A stretch of 64,000 nucleotides of DNA from Lysinibacillus fusiformis (GCF_002845985.1 NZ_PDFK01000002.1:1-64000), one strand, 5' to 3'; numbered from the stretch's first letter, positions 18,215 to 27,003 are shown. The notes: generated by a model from the sequence alone, not told the origin. Translations and numbers: made by a program.

Positions 18215-19482
18215 AACCATTTACCTACACATTTATATTCAGTGAAATGCCTTTGGACTTCAGCAAGGAGAAAGCTTAAGACATCATTCGTCATAAAATC
18301 TCGCTCTTGTTTTGATAGGAATTGTAATAGCATCGTCTTTTTATGACTGGCATCTTCTGTTGCGTCTTTTAAAAATGGATGCACGAAGTGACGATTATCT
18401 AAAAGCCCTTCCAAAATATCTATTCTCAAAAGTTCAAGATTGTCTGCTGCCTGAAAGGAGTTTATCAGTCTAATTATTTCTCCTTTTGTTGAAACATTGA
18501 CATTATATTTACTAGAAAGCTTGTGCATAAAGTGTTCATTTCGCCGATTAGAGACTAGTTCATAAGTCAATTTACCTACTTGTTCTTTTTCTACTTTAGC
18601 AACTTTAAGTAGCTGCCATACTCCTGATTGATCCTGAGGTGAAACAATGGTTAATTCGCTATCTGAACGTTTTATATATCTAATATTGTCTTCTTCCGCA
18701 TCAATGAGATAACCATGTTGAGTACCTGTTTTTCGTAACGATAAGACATGCTCATAATTTATTCGATCGATGGCCGGAAATGGAAAACCGCTATTCTTAA
18801 CCTCGTGACGCTGAACATTCCAAAGCGGAACCATATTCAATCGTTTTTGCTGCTCATATTCCTCTAAATCAATCGTAACCTCGAAAATTTCTACATCCTC
18901 ATTTAATGGTGGACAGCCTATCAGTATGACATCAATGAACTTACTCACAAAAGGATGATTGATTGTTTTCCAAGGTAGGCCATTTCTTTGGAAGATTGAA
19001 TAAAGGTCTTTAATTTTTTGCAAATAGCGATTATTTTTGGTAAGACTCAGCTTTATTTCGACCAATCCCTGCGATGTAGCAAGATGACCATTGAAAATTC
19101 GTTGCTGTGCAAGTAAATGCTGTATTTCGATAGAATCACACTCTAAAAATAATGTCATGAGTATTGCAGGTTCATTATTTTTAATGGATTCAAGAAGCTT
19201 CTCCATGTCTATTTTTGTCTCTTCCAAATCTGTTGGACATATCGGAAACAAACAATCATGAATGGGGTCGACATCTTCTCGGGCACTAAGCGTTGTGTAA
19301 ATGTCATATCTATTCTCGTAATCATCGATTTCATTAAAAATACGTTCTTCAAGCTTTTTGTTCATATCTTCTTGATAATCAATTAGATTTACAAAAACGC
19401 CACTTACAATATCCTTTAGTAATTGACGTTGCTCTAGATTTTCTATTTTTCGTAAACGTTCAAACATGAGCTCTTTTAACAA
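18211..19482 (-). CDS. Unknown 423-aa protein of the injection cluster
   Basis: A 423-aa soluble protein without a family I can name. An acidic helical N-terminus is followed by a beta-rich centre (residues 120-300) and a helical C-terminus. The start is TTG 19482, behind AAGGA at good spacing. It lies between the TPR pseudophosphatase and the Hsp70-like genes and overlaps the next gene. By size and position it could be the counterpart of a TssF-like baseplate protein, but no diagnostic motif supports that. Structure prediction would be the best route to identity. Confidence 0.4.
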   Translation of the reverse strand: MLKELMFERLRKIENLEQRQLLKDIVSGVFVNLIDYQEDMNKKLEERIFNEIDDYENRYDIYTTLSAREDVDPIHDCLFPICPTDLEETKIDMEKLLESIKNNEPAILMTLFLECDSIEIQHLLAQQRIFNGHLATSQGLVEIKLSLTKNNRYLQKIKDLYSIFQRNGLPWKTINHPFVSKFIDVILIGCPPLNEDVEIFEVTIDLEEYEQQKRLNMVPLWNVQRHEVKNSGFPFPAIDRINYEHVLSLRKTGTQHGYLIDAEEDNIRYIKRSDSELTIVSPQDQSGVWQLLKVAKVEKEQVGKLTYELVSNRRNEHFMHKLSSKYNVNVSTKGEIIRLINSFQAADNLELLRIDILEGLLDNRHFVHPFLKDATEDASHKKTMLLQFLSKQERDFMTNDVLSFLLAEVQRHFTEYKCVGKWL

Positions 19483-19518
19483 TTTACTTTCCTTCTTTCA
19501 TGACTCAGGATTTGAATG

Positions 19519-21129
19519 CTAACTGGCATCAGTTACTTCATCTACTGGAGGTTCTGCTTCATTAGGAAGTGCATTATCTGCTGGTTGAACCTGTGGAACA
19601 GGGTTTAATTTATCATTTGCATTCATAATCTTTCTCTCTAGTCCAAGAACTTTTGCCAGTAATTCTGTTTCTTGATAAATCTCCTGCGCAAGCGTATAGG
19701 ACTCTATCGCTTGAACGTATTCCTGACGGGCATAGCTCTGATCCCCACTTTTTTCTAACCCTTCTGCCTTTAATTCTTTTTGAACCTTCTTCAATTCATT
19801 TATTTTTTCTTGTGTATCTTCAATTTTTGTTTTAATTTGTGTCTCTCCAGTAAATGAAATGGCGAGTGCTTTTTTTCTAGCTTTCTCATAAATGGCTAAA
19901 GCCCCATTGTAGTCCTCTGCCTCAAAACGAAAATCTGCATCTTTTATAGCATCAACAATCTCCACAACGGAATCCATGTTGGCAATTCTTTGCTCTACTT
20001 CTTCCTTACCAAATCCATTAATGAGTTTGCCCTCTTTTTTAGCTTTTTCATAATGTTCTAATGCCTCTGTAAATTTTCCAGTTTCCGCTGATTTATCACC
20101 ATTGATAATTAGTTGTGTCACTCTTAATTTTCTAGCTAGTAAATTTCTATGTATAGGATCTTTTAATTTTTTTGCTGCATTTCTTCCCTCACTATATGCA
20201 AGTAACGCTTCATCATAATTTCCGTCTTGAAAGTAAACATTTCCACTCTTTTCATGGTCCTTCATCTCGACTGTTAACTCTGCTAATTTTTTTGCTTGTT
20301 TTACTTGATAAAAAATCGTGCCGCCACCTACAACCAAGGCTAAAACTAATGCAGCAGCAATCATTTTTATATACTTCATCTTGTTTTTGTTTGTTTCTTG
20401 ATACACTTTGTTCACAAATATGGCAGCAACCGTATAATTTTCTACAACTTTTCTTTGCCTACTCAACAATATTTCTTCCAACAAATCTGTATATTGTTCA
20501 GAATCTTTGACACCTTCCAAAGCGTCAGCCATCTCAATCTCACTGACATCTCCCCAAAAGCCAGCTGTACAAAGTAATAGGACATCACCATCAGTAAGCT
20601 TCATTTTTTTAGACACAAAGGGTTGAAATTTGTTTGGTTTACCTAGATAATTCAACAAATTCCCTCTTTCTTCATGCTGGCTAATATCTAATGAACGGTT
20701 CTGACTGTTTACTATTTCCTGTGCTAAACTTTGGTCTGTACTTTTGTAGGTTAATGTACCGTTTCGGAAGTGATACAGTCGCGAATTCCCCGCTACTCCA
20801 ACAATCATTTTTGAGTAGTCGGAAACAACTATGACAATACTAGCCTTTAATCTTACTCGTAAGCTTTGCGCTTGTAGTATATTTTGTGCATGTCTAAGGT
20901 ATTTATTGATAGCTCTCCTTGACATAGCTGGCTTTTCCATAAACTTCTCCAAAATAGCCTTTACGGCAAGCTCTGCACTACTAATTTCCTGATCTGCATC
21001 CAAGCCCTTGACAGCTACCCAACAAGCTACATCGTCGAGTTCTGTATAGGCAAAATAGTCTTTATTTTGCAGAAAGGACCCTGCTTCAGATAAAAAGCCC
21101 GTTTTAAAGTCGCAATTTTCCTTTCTCAT
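19519..21129 (-). CDS. Degenerate PP2C domain + TM segment + TPR-like repeats
   Basis: This 536-aa protein joins a PP2C-shaped domain (residues 1-245), one membrane segment (about 256-275, MIAAALVLALVVGGGTIFYQ) and a helical repeat region with an FxxGxYxxAL pattern (FQDGNYDEALLAY, FEAEDYNGALAIYEKA). The PP2C metal-binding aspartates are missing: ADG is replaced by VAVKGLDAD, SDG by CTAGFWGD, and the final DN-T by VENYT. I therefore read it as a pseudophosphatase that could sense or dock phosphoproteins and recruit partners through the TPRs. GGAGGAG precedes ATG 21129. It follows an intact PP2C gene. Confidence 0.75.
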   Translation of the reverse strand: MRKENCDFKTGFLSEAGSFLQNKDYFAYTELDDVACWVAVKGLDADQEISSAELAVKAILEKFMEKPAMSRRAINKYLRHAQNILQAQSLRVRLKASIVIVVSDYSKMIVGVAGNSRLYHFRNGTLTYKSTDQSLAQEIVNSQNRSLDISQHEERGNLLNYLGKPNKFQPFVSKKMKLTDGDVLLLCTAGFWGDVSEIEMADALEGVKDSEQYTDLLEEILLSRQRKVVENYTVAAIFVNKVYQETNKNKMKYIKMIAAALVLALVVGGGTIFYQVKQAKKLAELTVEMKDHEKSGNVYFQDGNYDEALLAYSEGRNAAKKLKDPIHRNLLARKLRVTQLIINGDKSAETGKFTEALEHYEKAKKEGKLINGFGKEEVEQRIANMDSVVEIVDAIKDADFRFEAEDYNGALAIYEKARKKALAISFTGETQIKTKIEDTQEKINELKKVQKELKAEGLEKSGDQSYARQEYVQAIESYTLAQEIYQETELLAKVLGLERKIMNANDKLNPVPQVQPADNALPNEAEPPVDEVTDAS

Positions 21130-21161
21130 ACGTCTCCTCCTTCTCTATTCCCTATTCATCG

Positions 21162-22001
21162 TCACCAAGTTTTTTCTAAAATCACGATGGTAGCATTATC
21201 TTGATTTTTTAAGCGTTTTTGTTCAACGGCTTTTATCATGCTTTGTGCTAAATCATAGGGTGGAGCTTGTTGAGAGAGAATTTTTTCCATTTCAACCTCC
21301 GTTAAAGCATCATAGATTCCATCACTAAAAAGACATACCTTGTCCCCTCTATTTAGCTGAATCGGATTATTTCCTGTATCCAAATTTTTAAAGCCTGCAT
21401 ATCCTAAATAATTGATTAATCTCTTTTTTAGAGGATTTTCCTGAACCTCAAGTTGCGAAATTTCACCTGAAATATATCTTTCGGTTAAAACTGACTCAAA
21501 AATATGTTTTTGGTTAATCTTTAGAAATTCACCATTTCTAAAGATCGTGAGAACACTATCCCCTACTGCCCCCCAATGAAGATAGCCTTCACTATCAATA
21601 ACGGCTGTGACTAATGTTGTTCCTCCATTGGAGCCATTTAAGTTTTCCACAATCATATGATTGCTTGCTATAGCAGCTTCCTTAAAAAAGTTTTGTAGAT
21701 TATTTAAGCTACTAAGCTTTTTAAATTCTTCTATGAAGGTTGTCACTGCAATCGTGCTAGCCATCCGCCCATTGGCTAAGCCGCTAATTCCATCTGCAAG
21801 CACCGCGATTGTGCCATATGTCGTTTCGGCAGTTGAGAAATAATCATCCTGCTCATCACGTCTTCCGATTGTTTGACCATTTCCAATATAAATTTTCCCT
21901 TTATCCATTTTTTGAGCAAGTATACTTCTTATTAGCAGTAACAAGATAAGGACAATGATAAAGATTAAGGTAATTATGTACGGCAATAACTTTTGGTCCA
22001 T
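21162..22001 (-). CDS. Membrane-anchored PP2C-type protein phosphatase
   Basis: A 279-aa PPM-family phosphatase. An N-terminal membrane segment (residues 8-28) anchors it, with the catalytic domain from about 35. Metal-binding motifs are intact: GRRDEQDD near 46, ADGISG near 70, GTTLV, GDS, SDGIYD near 225 and QDNATIVIL near 270. It should remove phosphate from Ser/Thr in the cytoplasm. With the kinase at 27081-27989 and two FHA proteins in the cluster it forms the parts of a reversible phosphorylation switch, like PpkA-PppA-Fha of some T6SSs. It starts just after the FHA gene stop, behind GAGGA. Confidence 0.88.
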   Translation of the reverse strand: MDQKLLPYIITLIFIIVLILLLLIRSILAQKMDKGKIYIGNGQTIGRRDEQDDYFSTAETTYGTIAVLADGISGLANGRMASTIAVTTFIEEFKKLSSLNNLQNFFKEAAIASNHMIVENLNGSNGGTTLVTAVIDSEGYLHWGAVGDSVLTIFRNGEFLKINQKHIFESVLTERYISGEISQLEVQENPLKKRLINYLGYAGFKNLDTGNNPIQLNRGDKVCLFSDGIYDALTEVEMEKILSQQAPPYDLAQSMIKAVEQKRLKNQDNATIVILEKTW

Positions 22002-22007
22002 ATGTCA

Positions 22008-22535
22008 TCATTCCTCACTTTGATTGTTTTCCCATTCAAAGTGAACACCACAAAGTGGAATAAATAAAAATATACTTCTCCCTAGCTGTATCACATCATA
22101 GGCTGCTAATTCCGTTGGTGTATAAACGGCCTCATTATTTAGATAGGCTAATCCTGATGCATCTCCTGGCAGTAAGTAAAAATTACGTTTTTTAGGATCA
22201 TACACAATGACTGCATGATTTCGCTTAGAGATGGAATTGTCCCCTGCAATGCGGATATGCATATCTTCTGCTCTACCTATAAAATTCTTTTCAGATAAGA
22301 TACGATAATCTCTACCCATTTGCGGCCCTTCAATACAAACTAACCATCCTGTTACAGGATCTATCCCATCCATTTCTCCTAAGTAAGGCAATGTTTTATC
22401 ATCTGCTTCAATGACAGGTGAGGAAGGACTATTTTGTCTTTGCTCCTGTTCCACCATCACGTTACAGTAAGGACAAATATTGCGATGTCTCCTTGAACTA
22501 AACATATGACCATTTGTACATCTAATCAAACTCAT
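22008..22535 (-). CDS. Zinc-ribbon FHA-domain protein
   Basis: A 175-aa protein with C6, H10, C21 and C24 arranged as a small zinc ribbon, a disordered linker, and an FHA domain at about 65-165 (IGRAEDMHIRI, SISKRNHAVI, AYLNNEAV). GR, S-x-x-N-H and N are the usual phosphothreonine-binding positions. The domain should bind a phosphothreonine peptide, for example on the cluster kinase or its substrate. ATG 22535 (MSLIRCTNGH) lies seven bases after GGGGGAT; ATG 22550 is rejected. It plays the part that Fha proteins play in T6SS activation. Confidence 0.85.
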   Translation of the reverse strand: MSLIRCTNGHMFSSRRHRNICPYCNVMVEQEQRQNSPSSPVIEADDKTLPYLGEMDGIDPVTGWLVCIEGPQMGRDYRILSEKNFIGRAEDMHIRIAGDNSISKRNHAVIVYDPKKRNFYLLPGDASGLAYLNNEAVYTPTELAAYDVIQLGRSIFLFIPLCGVHFEWENNQSEE

Positions 22536-22571
22536 TTCGATATCCCCCATCTTTGTTACGAATTTTTTTCT

Positions 22572-23147
22572 CTATTTAACCAAAATTCGCGTATTCGCTA
22601 TGTATATTGTGTCTCCATTACCTAATGGGTAAGGAATCTCATGTTTTAATCTATTTTTTACGCGCTTATTAGCTTTTTTTAAGCCAACACCATTAACCGA
22701 ATCTATATCCTCTAAATACCAAATTCCAGCTACACAATTTAGTACAGCATGCTCATAATTCACAAGAGATTCATACTCTGTTCCACTTAAATCAATATCC
22801 GCCTTGTGTTCAGCTGAACTTTTTCCAATAAGCAATGAAATTTGATCGCCAAGTTCCCATTCATCTATTTCTACTCCACGTTCATTAAGAAGAACAAGCT
22901 TTGAAATGTCCTTCTTAGCCATCACTTGAGTGATTGCCTTTGCTTCGTATTTAAGCGATACATATATAATGGCGAGTATGACTATTACCGTCCCAATAAC
23001 GAATTTCAAAAGGACATCCTGATTCATCACAAAAACATATAAAATGAAAAAGAAGGCGATTGTGACAATAATGATATCGATAATTTTTATAAACATTTTT
23101 TTTCGTGTATTTCCACTGTAAGCATCAGCTGAAAATGGCTCATACAT
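22572..23147 (-). CDS. Membrane FHA-domain protein
   Basis: A 191-aa protein with two membrane segments near residues 20-40 and 44-62, then a cytoplasmic FHA-like domain (LLIGKSSAEHKADI, NYEHAVLNC, DSVNGVGLKK). The FHA arginine is replaced by lysine in IGKS, and the SxxH motif is altered, so phosphothreonine binding may be weak. ATG 23147 (MYEPFSADAY) is favoured because GAGAGGAG lies nine bases before it; ATG 23174 has no site. It could fix the regulatory complex, or the base of the apparatus, to the membrane in place of a TssJLM-type complex. Confidence 0.75.
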   Translation of the reverse strand: MYEPFSADAYSGNTRKKMFIKIIDIIIVTIAFFFILYVFVMNQDVLLKFVIGTVIVILAIIYVSLKYEAKAITQVMAKKDISKLVLLNERGVEIDEWELGDQISLLIGKSSAEHKADIDLSGTEYESLVNYEHAVLNCVAGIWYLEDIDSVNGVGLKKANKRVKNRLKHEIPYPLGNGDTIYIANTRILVK

Positions 23148-23177
23148 ATAATCACACTCCTCTCTTTTTGCCATAGC

Positions 23178-23612
23178 TTATTTATTAAAAAAACGTTCAA
23201 ATAAATCCGTTGTATCCAATGGATTTTTCTTCGTTTTTTTATGAAGCGTTGAGGACATCTCCTTTGTTTTAGGATTGAAGCCAAAGAAATGTTCAAAGTT
23301 TTTTTCAATATTATTCATATTAAAATCTGGCTTTTTCTCTGTAGACTGATGTCCGTTTGAATGCTTTTCATTTTGTTGTTCATTTTGCCAGCTGGTACCT
23401 TTGCCATCGAGACGGGCATCGTAAGTCTCTTTCAGCGCTGGATCTTTAAGCACCTTATATGCCTCTTGAACCTCTAAAAAAATTTTCTCTGACTCTTGAT
23501 TTCCACCACTCACATCAGGGTGATGCTTTTTGGAAAGCTTTCGATAAGCTAATTTTATTTGCTCTTGTGTTGCATTTCGGTCTATACCCAATGTTTCATA
23601 ATGCGTTTTCAT
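23178..23612 (-). CDS. J-domain (DnaJ-like) co-chaperone
   Basis: A 144-aa protein whose first 68 residues are a complete J domain with HPD at 31-33 (KLSKKHHPDVSGG) and the KDP-LKETYD end. A charged low-complexity linker and a short basic C-terminus follow. It lacks the zinc-finger and C-terminal domains of housekeeping DnaJ. The J domain stimulates Hsp70 ATP hydrolysis, so the natural partner is the Hsp70-like protein of this operon. It lies directly after the tube gene, suggesting tube or sheath proteins as clients. GGGGTTG precedes ATG 23612. Confidence 0.9.
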   Translation of the reverse strand: MKTHYETLGIDRNATQEQIKLAYRKLSKKHHPDVSGGNQESEKIFLEVQEAYKVLKDPALKETYDARLDGKGTSWQNEQQNEKHSNGHQSTEKKPDFNMNNIEKNFEHFFGFNPKTKEMSSTLHKKTKKNPLDTTDLFERFFNK

Positions 23613-23701
23613 GTTTTCAACCCCAATTTAGGATTATTAAAAATAATCTAAGGAACTATAAAAGTTCCTTAGATATAGTAGTGTTTTATCGTGCTGCAAT
23701 C

Positions 23702-24127
23702 TTAGACAGCGTAGCCGCCTTCGATTTTTGCCAATTCTGTTTTGTCTTTCTTTTGCTTAATAAATAAGAAGAACTCACCAATACCTTCAGTGTCACCATA
23801 TCTTTCTGTATAGTCCACAACGAAAGCATTTGGGAAATGAATTTTTCTTACTACTTGATCAGCTGAGATCACTTCAAGTGTCACTTTGCGGTAGCAATCA
23901 GCTTTTTCAGCTGGTACTAATGACCATAATCCTAATTTCATCGTATCATCAGAATTATCACCATCAGTGGCAGTTAAAATTTTACCTTTTACTTTTAAAG
24001 TTGCCCCAACATCTGTAGAGCGCGCGTTAGAATCATTCGGTGTATCTGTCTCGTATTCGACAGTCATGATGCTTTCTAACCCTAATTCAATTGCTTCTGA
24101 TCCTTCTACTTTTAATACAAAACCCAT
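23702..24127 (-). CDS. Hcp-like candidate tube protein
   Basis: A 141-aa, largely beta-stranded protein without cysteine clusters or membrane segments except one Cys (KADCYRKVTLEVI). Features in order recall Hcp and phage tube proteins: an N-terminal strand pair, a long loop around 30-65 (DTPNDSNARSTDVG), then a run like the Hcp core (VRKIHFPNAFVVDYTERYG). A very strong AGGAGGT precedes ATG 24127, as expected for a protein needed in many copies. It follows the candidate sheath gene, as in tail loci. Sequence identity to known Hcp is low, so the call is fold-level inference plus context. Confidence 0.6.
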   Translation of the reverse strand: MGFVLKVEGSEAIELGLESIMTVEYETDTPNDSNARSTDVGATLKVKGKILTATDGDNSDDTMKLGLWSLVPAEKADCYRKVTLEVISADQVVRKIHFPNAFVVDYTERYGDTEGIGEFFLFIKQKKDKTELAKIEGGYAV

Positions 24128-24358
24128 TTTTAGTACCTCCTAAATTTTGTTGAATCGTAACTTCTGACTGTTCTAATGAAATAAATTTAAGTACAGCTAT
24201 TCATTTCACAGTGCCATGTTTCATACCGACACGATGAAATATGTAATATTTTTCATTTTAGCAATTAGTCGTTCGATTCATATTTATGTTAAAAGATTTA
24301 TGAATGATAAATCTTAAACACCCTACTTAAATAATTGAAAATGGTGATAAATAAATTG
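24128..24358 (-). other. Sheath-tube intergenic region with weak hairpins
   Basis: This 231-base gap is by far the largest inside the operon. It holds a hairpin at 24293-24315 (AAGATTTA, 7-base loop, TAAATCTT) and a TTTCAT...ATGAAA pair further on. Neither has a T-run on the minus strand. The region may carry a second promoter or an RNA-processing site that lets the tube gene be made in excess. I cannot pick a convincing promoter. Confidence 0.4.
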
Positions 24359-26527
24359 TTAGGCTTTAACAGCACTTGTCCCTTTAGTAATCGTGACCTC
24401 AAGATTTTTAACATTACCGTTAAATACAAGATCGATCTGACATAAGCTTGTTTTCTCATCAATGATATAGCCAATATCATCTCCGTCATGAATGATAGAG
24501 TTTACATGACCTTTATCATTCAGCCACTTACTTTTTTGACTACTTGGATTATTACTAAAGAAGCGAACGATATTCTCGTGCTTAAAGTCACCAGATTGGA
24601 ATCGAAGTATTCTTTCAATATACGTACTAACTTGCGTTTTATAGATTGAATCGAATCCATCTTCTTCCATTGCTAGACTTCTTGCTTTATAAACAGTAAT
24701 ACGTCTAATATCTTTATCCTGTAGTTGGGCATTTTCGGAAGAGAATACAAAACCGAAGCTTCTGCTGTTAATAGCGTCTTTAATATTATTCGTAAAACCT
24801 GAAATTTCCTTCGCCATCGTAGTTACAGCTCTAAGTGAGTTGTCTCCGGCTTCAATATCAAATCGAACTCCAGGGTAATTACGTTTTACATTTTTAAATG
24901 ATTCCTTTAAATACTCTGGGCATTGGTAGGCGGAAACGATACCTGCTGCTACATAGCTAGCACCTACATAAACGCCTTCTATCCAAAGCTTTAAAATATC
25001 TTCCTTTTCTTTCGATAGACGAGCTCCATTTTCGGTAGTATGCATTCTCGTATCAATAACTACGCCTGATTTATCTTTTGGAATAATCGTAAAGTTTGGT
25101 AGGCATGGTATCGCGAACTCACTAAATTCTTTTCTGACAAGAACTGAGCATTTATCGATCAGGCGATCAATCCCAGCAGTTGCGATGCCGTTGAAGGTAG
25201 TTTCTTCTTCAGCCATAAAGTTAAAGAAAATTTGAACCTTGTAATCTTTTACCGTATCTAAGAGGATTGATAAAGATTCCATTGTGTTACCCTCTTGCTT
25301 TGTAACCTTTTCATTCCCTTTGAATCTTGATCGGCTAACTTTCATTTTTCCAGAAGATTCTAATTCTAGAGCAGGTACAATGCCATACCATACAGTATCT
25401 GTAAAATCATTTTTAGCGTTAACCGTATTTAAATACGTGCGTAATCTTGGTAGATTATTACTTTTCACAAGCATATCGAGCTTCGTGTTTGTCACTAATA
25501 ATGACGGCTGCATACCTTTATTTTTCGTAGCATATTGATCGAAGTACATTTTGACACCTAATAGCTTTTCGACTAAAGGCTTGACCGTTTTTACAAATTC
25601 ATCCTTTGCATCCTTATAGAACTCCAGGTATGTATTGTAATTTTGAACTTCTGTTTCAACATCAAATTCGGCTTTTACAGCTGGTAGAGGTGAGAACGTT
25701 CTCACAACTAAATCTTTTACATAGGAAGACGGCGATTCTGTAATAGCCTCATAGTCTTCTTCGAAAACTGTACTCAAGCCGTAATTACTATTTTCTTCAA
25801 TGACCATCAGTTCTGAACTATTCGTTTGAGGTGCCTCAATAATTTTCAATTCACCATTATCACCAATAGTAAGCGTACCTATTTGTAATTTTTCGGACTC
25901 ATCCTCATCTTGACTAGCACCTAATAATAATCTTGTTTTAATATCTTCAATTGCTAAAGGCAGCATCGCCATTACATTGTTGTAGTTTCTACTAGCTACT
26001 TCAAACATAAGATTTAGCTTGTCACCAGTATCTAATTTTTTCGGATCTCCCTCATCCAGCTTGTCATACTCACTGTATAGGTAATGAATTTCCTTACGAA
26101 CTTGGCGAATATCATCCATGACTTTTTTAGGAGAAATCATGTCTAGTAAATTTTCAAATTTAAAATCTACATTCGTGATGCCCTGACTTCTTTTTGTATC
26201 AATGAGCGTAAATAGCATCTTTAAAAAATCGTTATTTTGGTCGATTGCTATTTCAGATATACAATCATCTTGAATTCCTTCAGGCTTTTTCAAGGTATAC
26301 ATAACCTTTTGATTTGCCGCGTTATAAAATGAATACACAGTAGGTGAAAACTTATCTAAAAATTCGTCGAAGCTTTTTACAAGAAGATGTTGACTAATTT
26401 CTTTGATCTTTTCATCACTTAGACTGTCGATTCCTTTTACATCGCCAACAAGCGTAATTAAATCCAATTTCTCTGGGTTTATTTCTTCAAAGAGCATTGT
26501 TCTGTTCGTTTGACTAATAATCTCCAT
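24359..26527 (-). CDS. Candidate contractile sheath protein (TssC-like)
   Basis: A 722-aa soluble protein of mixed alpha/beta character. It is the first large gene of the operon and is directly followed by the Hcp-like tube gene, the order sheath-tube seen in phage tails and T6SS. Segments such as WIEGVYVGASYVAAGIVSAY and the acidic linker near 195-260 would suit a large sheath subunit, possibly with TssB- and TssC-like parts fused. I see no diagnostic sheath motif, so the assignment is from context and size. A strong Shine-Dalgarno lies upstream but is separated from ATG 26527 by a hairpin. No AAA+ unfoldase gene accompanies it. Confidence 0.5.
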   Translation of the reverse strand: MEIISQTNRTMLFEEINPEKLDLITLVGDVKGIDSLSDEKIKEISQHLLVKSFDEFLDKFSPTVYSFYNAANQKVMYTLKKPEGIQDDCISEIAIDQNNDFLKMLFTLIDTKRSQGITNVDFKFENLLDMISPKKVMDDIRQVRKEIHYLYSEYDKLDEGDPKKLDTGDKLNLMFEVASRNYNNVMAMLPLAIEDIKTRLLLGASQDEDESEKLQIGTLTIGDNGELKIIEAPQTNSSELMVIEENSNYGLSTVFEEDYEAITESPSSYVKDLVVRTFSPLPAVKAEFDVETEVQNYNTYLEFYKDAKDEFVKTVKPLVEKLLGVKMYFDQYATKNKGMQPSLLVTNTKLDMLVKSNNLPRLRTYLNTVNAKNDFTDTVWYGIVPALELESSGKMKVSRSRFKGNEKVTKQEGNTMESLSILLDTVKDYKVQIFFNFMAEEETTFNGIATAGIDRLIDKCSVLVRKEFSEFAIPCLPNFTIIPKDKSGVVIDTRMHTTENGARLSKEKEDILKLWIEGVYVGASYVAAGIVSAYQCPEYLKESFKNVKRNYPGVRFDIEAGDNSLRAVTTMAKEISGFTNNIKDAINSRSFGFVFSSENAQLQDKDIRRITVYKARSLAMEEDGFDSIYKTQVSTYIERILRFQSGDFKHENIVRFFSNNPSSQKSKWLNDKGHVNSIIHDGDDIGYIIDEKTSLCQIDLVFNGNVKNLEVTITKGTSAVKA

Positions 26528-26533
26528 TCATTT

Positions 26534-26563
26534 GGCTGTATATTACTACAGCCATCCCTCCTT
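26534..26563 (-). promoter_or_regulatory. Hairpin between Shine-Dalgarno and start codon of the sheath gene
   Basis: On the minus strand AAAGGAGGG is followed by a perfect 7-bp hairpin (GGCTGTA, loop GTAATA, TACAGCC; 26553-26534) and then by the ATG at 26527. Unfolded, the site is too far from the start. With the hairpin formed, the site and ATG come to about normal spacing. An ATG inside the left arm is too close to the site to be a likely start. Confidence 0.6.
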
Positions 26564-26950
26564 TAGATAACGAATTTCGAGTAAGCATAAACATTAGTGC
26601 GTAAAAAATACAGAATTAGAATTGTATAACTACTTGAATCGAGCATCTTAAAAGAACATTTAGACACTTAAATTAAGTCGATATATACATTTAAGATAAA
26701 ATTTTACAATAAAAACAATAATGTACTGAACTATGTACGAGAAGCTCTAATTCAACTTTATGCATTTTTTATACAAAACTCACTAATGGTTTTATGTATC
26801 ACAAAAGTAACTATACAATACCTAAAATCAATGTCAATATTTTCTATAGAATATATTGTAAGCAAAAACATTTTAAGGACAGTTTATTAAAAATATTACA
26901 TGGTAATAATTATGATATTTTTTAGGGAAATAGTGGATAAATCCTATTTT
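26564..26950. other. AT-rich intergenic region upstream of the sheath operon
   Basis: About 390 very AT-rich bases with no ORF of note, between the kinase terminator and the sheath operon. It must contain the operon promoter on the minus strand, but so many TATA-like stretches are present that I cannot choose one. No operator palindrome stands out. Confidence 0.5.
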
Positions 26951-27003
26951 TTTATAAAAAAAACAACTAAAGGTCCGATTGCTATTAGGCCCTAAGTTGT
27001 TCT
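26951..27003 (-). terminator. Rho-independent terminator of the kinase gene
   Basis: AACAACT and GG-CC arms (26962-27001) form a stem around a central ATAGCAATC loop, followed on the minus strand by a run of eight T. It separates transcription of the kinase from that of the sheath operon. Confidence 0.75.
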
